From a virus, in IMG/VR virus record IMGVR_UViG_3300038701_002776, positions 1 to 36,615 of that record: DNA of 36,615 nucleotides; one strand, given 5' to 3'. The position numbers and the translations under genes are program-made. The notes below the pieces were generated by a model. It worked only from the letters and a program-made list of their open reading frames with translations, had not been told where the DNA came from and searched no databases. How positions within the stretch are numbered: the first letter of the stretch is position 1; each line of letters opens with the position of its first letter. This document shows, piece by piece, positions 31,131 through 36,615 of this stretch.

Positions 31131-32087
31131 ATGGAACCAACCGATTCCCCGGCGCCGAGCGCCGAACCCACCCCCGCTGCAGCGCCTGCGGCGCCCGAAC
31201 CCTCTGCCGCTCCCGCAGCCCCGTCGGCCCCCGCGGGGCCGTTCCCGACGGCTGGCGCCCCGGCCGCTCCCGCGGAGCCGAGCTCGCCGCCGGCCGATCC
31301 GAACCAGGCCCCGACGTCCGTCTTCGAGCTGCCCGAAGGAGTGGATCCGGCGACGGTGAAGCTACCGGAGGGCTCCAAGTACAAGACGGTCGGCGAGGCC
31401 CTGCGGGCCACGAACGAGGCGATCGCCGCGCGCGACCGAGCGAACGAGCAGCTCAAGGGTTTCCGCGGGGCCCCGGTCGACCAGCAGGGCAACCCGGTGC
31501 CCTACGAGCTCCCGGTGCCGGAGGGCTTCGAGGAGGCGATCGACAGGGAGGATCCGTTCTACGGGAAGTTCCAGGAGACGATGCGGCGCCACAACGCCAG
31601 CCAGGACGTCGTCAACGAGCTGATGCCCGACTTCGTCCAGTACATGCAGGACGTGTTCAAGGGCAACGTGGAGCGTGACCAGGCGGCGCTGGCCGCGCAC
31701 TACGGCGGCACGACCCAGCGCGATGCGGTGCAGGGCCAGGTGGCCCAGTGGGTAGCCGAGCAGACCCGCGATCCACAGACTGGCGCGGCCGACCCCGAAA
31801 CGATGCGTCTGCTCCAGGAAGTGGGCGTCCTGGCCGGCCAGTCGGCGACTTTGCTCCTGGAGCGCTTGAGTGGCGCGGCTAATCGCGCCACCGTTTCCCC
31901 AACGATCAAGGACGACGTTCCGGCGTCGAACCTCGGCGAGATGCGCAAGGATCCAGGGTTGCTCAGCGACCCCCGCAAGATGGGCGAGTTCGAGCGACAG
32001 ATTCAGGCGAACACGCCGAAGAAGCAGGGAGGAGGCGCGAGCGTCGTTCTTCCGCAAGGGGCGCAGCCCGCACGTCCAGGATCGTAG
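31131..32087 (+). CDS. Scaffolding protein
   Basis: The 318-aa protein starts with a low-complexity Ala/Pro/Ser-rich tract (about 1-60), continues with VFELPEGVDPATVKLPEGSK and helical acidic sequence (GFEEAIDREDPFYGKFQETM, NELMPDFVQYMQDVFKGNVE), and ends with a charged C terminus (KMGEFERQIQANTPKKQ). Scaffolds of podoviruses have this acidic-helix body and basic capsid-binding end, and lie directly before the capsid gene as here. It would guide procapsid assembly and then leave. A 270-bp gene-free leader separates it from the capsid gene. Confidence 0.75.
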   Translation: MEPTDSPAPSAEPTPAAAPAAPEPSAAPAAPSAPAGPFPTAGAPAAPAEPSSPPADPNQAPTSVFELPEGVDPATVKLPEGSKYKTVGEALRATNEAIAARDRANEQLKGFRGAPVDQQGNPVPYELPVPEGFEEAIDREDPFYGKFQETMRRHNASQDVVNELMPDFVQYMQDVFKGNVERDQAALAAHYGGTTQRDAVQGQVAQWVAEQTRDPQTGAADPETMRLLQEVGVLAGQSATLLLERLSGAANRATVSPTIKDDVPASNLGEMRKDPGLLSDPRKMGEFERQIQANTPKKQGGGASVVLPQGAQPARPGS

Positions 32088-32090
32088 CTC

Positions 32091-32245
32091 GGCACCCCCG
32101 CATCGCGGGGCCTGGGCGACGGCGACGGGACGGCCGCAACGGTCCCGAGCTTGGCACCCCTGCCTCGGCAGGGCCTGGGCGAGCCTGACGGCCGAGGGTA
32201 AACGGCCAGCCACGGCACCCCCGTTCATGGGGCCTGGGGCTTTTC
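32091..32245 (+). repeat. Three tandem hairpin repeats before the capsid gene
   Basis: GGCACCCC starts units at 32091, 32153 and 32214 (spacing 62 and 61). Each unit begins with a hairpin: CCCCGC-AT-CGCGGGG type in unit 1, CCCTGC-CTCG-GCAGGG type in unit 2, CCCC-GTTCAT-GGGG in unit 3. Each is followed by CCTGGG. Units 1 and 2 also hold a second hairpin (CGGGAC...GTCCCG; GGCCG...CGGCC) of different sequence but the same place. Unit 3 ends in GGGGCTTTT, terminator-like. The rest, to 32357, holds no gene, only a leader with AAGGAGG before the capsid start. Changed bases kept in pairing suggest a selected RNA structure. Confidence 0.7.
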
Positions 32246-32357
32246 GACGTAACGAGAAGTCTCAACGCGACCGGCCTGGCGGAGATCTCTCCGGTGGCAC
32301 CCGGGAAGCGCTGAGGGAAACCGCAGCTCTTTTCGACCCATCAAGGAGGGATTCGCC

Positions 32358-33308
32358 ATGGCAGGTGGACCCGAGCTCATTCATGCGGCCCAGGAGATCT
32401 TCCAAGAGTACTTCATCACGCAGTACCAGGGATCCGGCGGCCGCTTCCGACCCCACGCCCAGGAAGCCGACATGCGCAGCGCCGAGACGGCGACCTGGCA
32501 CTACACCGGGAAGTCGACGGCGCGCCGTCACCCGGGCGGCTACGCCCCGGTAACGGCATCCGGCATCCGGCACGTCCCGATCTCGGCGACGCTGGAAGAC
32601 TGGTACGACTTCGAGCCGACCGGCGCCTTCGACGCCGCGAAGACCCAGAGCGCGAAGAAGCGCATGAAGGTCGCCGAGGCGCTCATCAAGTCGATCGGTC
32701 GCCGCGAGGACCAGGAGTGTCTCTCGGCTCTGTCCGGCGCCACGTTCAACTCGACGGTCGCCAACGGCGGCAACTACATCGCCGAGGGCAACACCCAGTT
32801 CACCTTCGAGAAGCACGAAGAGGCCATGGAGTACTTCCTGAGCCGCGGCGTGGCTCCCGAGGATGTTCGTGCGGTGCTGTCCGAGGGCGAGATCCGCAAC
32901 ATCCACCACGATGCGAGCTTCGCGAACCTGGACTTCCGCCGCGGCGGGGCCCGTCCGCGCAAGCCCGACGAGGTCGCCAACGAGCTCGGGATCGGCGGCG
33001 TGATCGTCCTCGGGACCAAGGAGTACGAGGGCGAGGGCGGCCTCACCGTCGACTCCGGGACCAACGTCCGGGACGTCTACTACTACGACGTCAACCGGCT
33101 CGGTCTGGCGAGTCTGGAGATCGCCGACACCCCCGGCGCGCTGATGGAGGGTTTCCTCTGCGGCGTCGACTGGAACCCCGAGCGCCTCGCGAACGTCGCG
33201 TGGTGCATCTGGTCCGGCAAGGCCAAGTTCCTCGCCGATCCCGACGACACCGACTCCGAGGGTGTCGTCAAGATCGAGAGCGACACCGGTCAGTCGCAGC
33301 CGACCTGA
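32358..33308 (+). CDS. Major capsid protein
   Basis: The 316-aa protein is of the size of podovirus capsid proteins with the HK97 fold. An N-terminal helix (IHAAQEIFQEYFITQYQGSG) and a strand-rich E-loop-like part are followed by DWYDFEPTGAFDAAKTQSAK (about 75-94), RVLSEG-type turn AVLSEGEIRNIHHDASFANL (about 172-191), GIGGVIVLGTKEYEG, YYYDVNRLGLAS and the final VDWNPERLANVAWCIWSGKA. AAGGAGG nine nt before the ATG is a strong ribosome site, as expected for the most abundant protein. It follows the scaffold gene. The call rests on order and size plus these features. Confidence 0.8.
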   Translation: MAGGPELIHAAQEIFQEYFITQYQGSGGRFRPHAQEADMRSAETATWHYTGKSTARRHPGGYAPVTASGIRHVPISATLEDWYDFEPTGAFDAAKTQSAKKRMKVAEALIKSIGRREDQECLSALSGATFNSTVANGGNYIAEGNTQFTFEKHEEAMEYFLSRGVAPEDVRAVLSEGEIRNIHHDASFANLDFRRGGARPRKPDEVANELGIGGVIVLGTKEYEGEGGLTVDSGTNVRDVYYYDVNRLGLASLEIADTPGALMEGFLCGVDWNPERLANVAWCIWSGKAKFLADPDDTDSEGVVKIESDTGQSQPT

Positions 33309-33323
33309 TCGTCAACCTGGTGA

Positions 33324-33351
33324 CCGGGGTCGGCCTTTGGGTCGGCCCCGG
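33324..33351 (+). terminator. Strong hairpin after the capsid gene
   Basis: A 12-pair stem with two G-U pairs (arms 33324-33335 and 33340-33351, loop TTTG) lies 16 nt after the capsid stop and before the ribosome site of the next gene. No T run follows, so it is more likely a partial terminator or a stabiliser of the capsid mRNA 3' end. Confidence 0.5.
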
Positions 33352-33385
33352 CCAACCGCATCAGTAGCCAGGGAGGAACAACACC

Positions 33386-34195
33386 ATGGCTGGAGAATGG
33401 AACTACAGACTGCTGGAGCCGGTCGGCATCGACGGGTCGGCTCGAGCGAATCGGGTCTGGCGGTATCGCGGCGACTACACGTCCGTCGCGGCCACCGACG
33501 ACCGCTATCAGTCCAAGACGCTCGCTCAGATCCTCGCGGACGACTTCTTTCTGCCGAGTGACGGCAGTCAGCCGGCTGTCTCGGCGGGAGACTGGATCTT
33601 CTGCTCGGGCACCGACGGTGGCTGTCTCGCGCGGGTTTCGGCGGCGTCGACATCGACGGTGACGCTGATCCGCGGGCCGTTCGATCGTCTCAAGGGCACG
33701 GCGACCTGGGATCCGGGAAGCCTGGTCAAGGGCGAGAGCGAGTCCAAGGAGATCACGGTCACGGGCGCTGCGCTCGGCGATCTGGTGCAGGTGGCGGCTC
33801 CGGCCGACATTTCGGACCTGCTCGTCTCGGCGCAGGTGACGGCGGACGACACCGTCACGGTGTCGATCTTCAACCCCGGGGTGCTGCTCAAGGGCTCGGA
33901 CACGGTCGACTTCGCGTCGATCGCGGACGGGGACGAAGCGGCCGCGGACATCACGGTGACCGGTGCCGCCCTCGGGGACCCGGTCGAAGTGGTGGCGCCG
34001 GGGATCGACGTCGCCGATCTGCAGCTCACGGCCACGGTGACCGCCGCCGACACGGTGTCGGTCGTGGCCGCGAACAACACCGGTGGCGCCGTGGATCTGG
34101 GCAGCCAGACGATCATCGTCCGCGTCGGAGACGAGGGCGGTGCCGTCAACCTGGCCAGCGGCACCTGGACCGCCTACGTCGAGAAGGTCGGCTGA
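33386..34195 (+). CDS. Decoration-type virion protein with two tandem beta repeats
   Basis: The 269-aa protein has an N-terminal part (about 1-108; ANRVWRYRGDYTSVAATDDR, SAGDWIFCSGTDGGCLARVS) and then two repeats. Repeat 1 (about 109-170) reads KEITVTGAALGDLVQVAAPA, ISDLLVSAQVTADDTVTVSI; repeat 2 (about 175-255) reads ADITVTGAALGDPVEVVAPG, VADLQLTATVTAADTVSVVA, then NNTGGAVDLGSQTIIVRV. Such Ig-like beta repeats right after a capsid gene point to a capsid-decorating protein. GGAGG stands before the ATG. It is flanked on both sides by strong hairpins. A minor tail role is less likely. Confidence 0.6.
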   Translation: MAGEWNYRLLEPVGIDGSARANRVWRYRGDYTSVAATDDRYQSKTLAQILADDFFLPSDGSQPAVSAGDWIFCSGTDGGCLARVSAASTSTVTLIRGPFDRLKGTATWDPGSLVKGESESKEITVTGAALGDLVQVAAPADISDLLVSAQVTADDTVTVSIFNPGVLLKGSDTVDFASIADGDEAAADITVTGAALGDPVEVVAPGIDVADLQLTATVTAADTVSVVAANNTGGAVDLGSQTIIVRVGDEGGAVNLASGTWTAYVEKVG

Positions 34196-34210
34196 CCCCT
34201 CGACCCAACC

Positions 34211-34236
34211 GAGCGGGGGCCTTCGGGCCCCCGCTC
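34211..34236 (+). terminator. Perfect 11-pair hairpin with TTCG loop
   Basis: GAGCGGGGGCC (34211-34221), loop TTCG, GGCCCCCGCTC (34226-34236): a perfect stem closed by an exceptionally stable C(UUCG)G loop, 15 nt after the stop of the decoration-type gene and 10 nt before the next start. Without a T run it may act as a pause or partial terminator, or protect the upstream mRNA. Confidence 0.6.
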
Positions 34237-34246
34237 CGAGGTCGTC

Positions 34247-34864
34247 ATGGCGCAGAACGCCGAAGCAGTCTGCAACATCGCCCTGGTCGCTCTGGGCGAG
34301 AACAAGATCACCACGCTCGACACCGACGACGGTTCCTACGAGAGCGAGGAGGCGGCGGCCTGCGCCACACTCTATCCCCAGGCGAAGCTGGAGCTCCTGG
34401 AGGCGGCCGACTGGCCCTTCGCCCGCGAGGCGAGTTTGCTCAGCAAGCAGACCGCGGCGCCGGATACAGGGTTCACGGCGAAGTTCACTCTCCCGGCCGA
34501 CTGTGTGAAGCCGCAGGAGGTGGTCGACGGGACGCTCTACACGCACTCGCCGGTTACCTGGCGCCGCTACGGCAACGAGATCCACGCGGACCGGGACTCG
34601 GTGACGCTGCACTACACCAAGGACGTCGAGGTCGGCTTGTGGCCGACGTACTTCGTGCAGGCCGTGGCCATGGAGCTGGCCCGCCAGCTCGCGCTCAGCT
34701 TCAACAAGACGAGCACCGACATCGACCGCTTTGAGCTGCGTGCCGAGAAGACGCGGATGCACGCGATGCAGCGAGGGGTGACGGAGGAGCCGGCCCAGTC
34801 GCTGCCGACTTACGACATGCGGCGGGATCCGTTCGGCACCCTGATGCGGGGCTGGTCGAGCTGA
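34247..34864 (+). CDS. Tail tubular protein A (gp11-like)
   Basis: The 205-aa protein matches T7 gp11 (196 aa): CNIALVALGENKITTLDTDD at the N terminus, ATLYPQAKLELLEAADWPFA (about 43-62), the following FTAKFTLPADCVKPQEVVDG, WRRYGNEIHADRDSVTLHYT and the helix YFVQAVAMELARQLALSFNK. Proteins of this family form the ring joining the portal to the nozzle protein. Its stop overlaps the start of tail tubular protein B (TGATG at 34862-34866), the usual pair. The previous gene ends before the TTCG hairpin. Confidence 0.85.
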   Translation: MAQNAEAVCNIALVALGENKITTLDTDDGSYESEEAAACATLYPQAKLELLEAADWPFAREASLLSKQTAAPDTGFTAKFTLPADCVKPQEVVDGTLYTHSPVTWRRYGNEIHADRDSVTLHYTKDVEVGLWPTYFVQAVAMELARQLALSFNKTSTDIDRFELRAEKTRMHAMQRGVTEEPAQSLPTYDMRRDPFGTLMRGWSS

Positions 34865-36615
34865 TGCCGCGCGCGGCGCTCCTGCGAAACAGTGGCACCA
34901 GCGGCGTTCTGGACCCTCTGGTTCTGGATCGGGTCGACATCGAGCAGTATGGCCAGTCGCTGAAGACGGGGACCGGATACTGGACGCTCCCGACGGGCGG
35001 CTGGCGTAGGGTCCCGGGGTCGATCTACCGGCAGACGGCCGCCGGCAACGGCCGCCTGATGCGGTTCGCCTTCGACCTGGAGACACAGTTTCTGCTGGCC
35101 TGGCATGAAGCGGAGCTGCGGATCTACAAGCGCGACGCCGGCGCCTGGACCCAGGTCACGGACCTGACGGCGCCCTACACGCTGGCCCAGCTCCGCGAGG
35201 TGCGTCGGGCGCAGGAAGCCGACCTGATGGTGACCACGCACGCGGCCGTGGCGCCCTACCAACTCTTCCGGGCCTCGCTGCCCAGCGATCCGATCCGCAC
35301 CACGTCGGGGTCGGCGACGGTCCGCGTCAACCACCCGGCCCACGACCTGGAGGAGGGCGACCAGGTCGGTTTCGCCGATCTGCCGGAGTGCAACGGGATT
35401 CCGGCGTCCGAGCTGAACACGGGGCACGCCGTCGCGCTTCAGGACGGCTCGCTGGGTTCCAACCCTTTCGCGACCACGTCGGGGTCCTCGCTCGTGCGGG
35501 TGACGCATACCAGCCATCCGTTTCAGGATGGGGATCGGGTGAAACTCGACGGCTCGGCGGACATCGGCGGCTTTAGCGGGATCACGGACGACCTGCTCGA
35601 CAAGACGCACACGCTCGTCTACGTCGATGGCGACACCTACGACATCGACGTCGGCGTGGACGCCTCGGCCACCGTGGCCTCCGGCGGCGGATCCGGGGTG
35701 ACCTGGGAGGCCCCGGATCACTACGAGGTGACGGTGACGACGACGGCTGACGACAGCAGTGCCGTCGGCGGCTCTGGCGCCACCGTGTGGAAGCTGAACG
35801 AGGCGCCGCTCATCAACGTTCCGGTGAAGGACTTCGGAGACGAGTCCTCGCCGAGCGATGTCGACTCCCAGCAGAAGATCAAGTTCGGCGGCGTCTGGCA
35901 GACCGGCGAGCGTTTTCGCCTCTACCTGAACAAGCAGCGCACCCGTCGGATCGAGTACGGTTCCAACACGGCCGAGGTCGCCTCGAACATCGAGGACGCT
36001 CTGCGGGCTCTTCCGAACACGTCGATCGACGGAATCCGCGTCGAGTACGACACGAGCTCGGGCAGCCACGGCGGCGGCGACTGGTACGACGTCTATTTCG
36101 AGGGCGACGACGGGAACACCGACTGGTCGGCGCTGACGACGAAGGTCCTCGACTCCACGTCTGGGACCCTGGAGATCTCCGAGGTCATCGAGGGGGACTC
36201 TCAGCAGGAGCCGGTCTGGAGCGCCACGCGCGGCTGGCCGATCTGCTGCACGTTTCACCAGGATGCGCTGTGGTTTGCGGCCACGACCGAGCTTCCGGTG
36301 CACTTCTGGAAGTCCAAGCTGGGGGACGACTACTTCAACTTCTACGCGGTGGACGCGCAGGAGGACGACGGCCTGGCCGCGGCGCTGCGTGCCAACCAGG
36401 TCGACGCGATCCGCCACATGGTCTCGACCCAGCGTCTGGTGATGCTGACGGGCAATTCCGAGTGGACGATCGAGGCCGACGACGGCAAGGCGATCACGCC
36501 CGAGAGCCGTCTGGCCCTGCAGCACTCGCGATACGGCACCGGGTTGGCGCCGCCGGTGGTGCTGGACGGCCAGGTGGTGTTCGCGGACCGGTTCGGCAAG
36601 GCGATCCGGCGTCTC
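34864..36615 (+). CDS. Tail tubular protein B (gp12-like), N-terminal part
   Basis: The frame begins at the ATG overlapping the gp11-like stop and is open to the end of the window; it continues at base 3 to 953, giving about 858 aa in all. The visible part starts MPRAALLRNSGTSGVLDPLV, followed by RVPGSIYRQTAAGNGRLMRF, and includes WSATRGWPICCTFHQDALWF, which resembles the strand-rich nozzle proteins of podoviruses. Two insert-like segments (about 150-240) repeat the pattern TTSGSATVRVNHPAHDLEEG and TTSGSSLVRVTHTSHPFQDG, a beta motif common in phage tail proteins. It presumably forms the tail end contacting spikes. Confidence 0.8.
   Translation, partial: MPRAALLRNSGTSGVLDPLVLDRVDIEQYGQSLKTGTGYWTLPTGGWRRVPGSIYRQTAAGNGRLMRFAFDLETQFLLAWHEAELRIYKRDAGAWTQVTDLTAPYTLAQLREVRRAQEADLMVTTHAAVAPYQLFRASLPSDPIRTTSGSATVRVNHPAHDLEEGDQVGFADLPECNGIPASELNTGHAVALQDGSLGSNPFATTSGSSLVRVTHTSHPFQDGDRVKLDGSADIGGFSGITDDLLDKTHTLVYVDGDTYDIDVGVDASATVASGGGSGVTWEAPDHYEVTVTTTADDSSAVGGSGATVWKLNEAPLINVPVKDFGDESSPSDVDSQQKIKFGGVWQTGERFRLYLNKQRTRRIEYGSNTAEVASNIEDALRALPNTSIDGIRVEYDTSSGSHGGGDWYDVYFEGDDGNTDWSALTTKVLDSTSGTLEISEVIEGDSQQEPVWSATRGWPICCTFHQDALWFAATTELPVHFWKSKLGDDYFNFYAVDAQEDDGLAAALRANQVDAIRHMVSTQRLVMLTGNSEWTIEADDGKAITPESRLALQHSRYGTGLAPPVVLDGQVVFADRFGKAIRRL
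36490..36614. repeat. Terminal direct repeat (right copy)
   Basis: This is the second copy of bases 3-127, within the tail tubular protein B gene. The frame is the same on both copies (36490 and 3 both begin a codon), so removing one copy restores one uninterrupted gene. Confidence 0.9.

Noticed and set aside
3-36614. True biological terminal repeats
   Set aside because: The length fits an assembly overlap, and the repeat is in the middle of a tail gene, so a circular map is the simpler reading.

Overview
The window is an essentially complete genome of a high-GC temperate tailed phage with a short-tailed (podovirus-like) virion. The first and last 125 bases are identical (3-127 = 36490-36614), so the map closes into a circle of about 36,487 bp, and one gene (tail tubular protein B) runs across the junction. 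The virion proteins resemble those of T7-type and BPP-1-type podoviruses: head-tail connector portal, scaffold, capsid, tail tubular proteins A and B, gp14/15/16-like internal virion proteins, and a tailspike. An integrase with an adjacent tRNA-Val-derived attachment site shows that the phage is temperate. The host cannot be named. Sec and Tat leaders, a lipobox and a spanin-like protein suggest a Gram-negative, GC-rich bacterium.

Layout on the circle, starting at the integrase. (1) 13074-14952: leftward integrase plus one unknown gene, and an attP that carries the 3' half of a tRNA-Val(UAC) gene. (2) 14800-23468: a rightward early operon of small, mostly overlapping genes. It holds an RyR-domain protein, a roughly 600-nt stretch without genes that folds into nine consecutive perfect stems (a candidate large structured RNA), several tiny membrane peptides, a conserved phage gene pair, HTH proteins, an HNH-like protein, a VRR-NUC nuclease, a winged-helix replication initiator with an iteron array inside its gene, a double-XRE regulator, a DUF550/MazG-like nucleotide pyrophosphohydrolase and small zinc-finger proteins. 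No DNA polymerase, helicase, primase or RNA polymerase was recognised, so replication and transcription probably depend on the host. (3) 23478-36615 and 3-1507: terminase subunits, portal, fibre-like protein, SGNH esterase, scaffold, capsid, a two-repeat decoration-type protein, tail tubular proteins and the gp14-like protein. (4) 1479-2210: two leftward genes (membrane and secreted proteins) inserted in the virion block, a likely lysogenic-conversion (moron) cassette. (5) 2269-11438: three large internal virion proteins and a beta-helix tailspike. (6) 11438-13058: lysis genes, namely a GH108 endolysin, a spanin-like protein and a holin-like domain fused to a lipoprotein.

Most interesting: the ornate RNA-like region at 15928-16524; GTCACG iterons phased at about one helical turn inside the initiator gene; three tandem hairpin repeats in front of the major capsid gene; export signals on several virion-type proteins (tailspike, fibre, SGNH esterase, a Tat protein beside the portal); and two gene fusions, Cys-rich domain-fibre and holin-lipoprotein. 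All functional calls come from reading the sequence; no database search was run.
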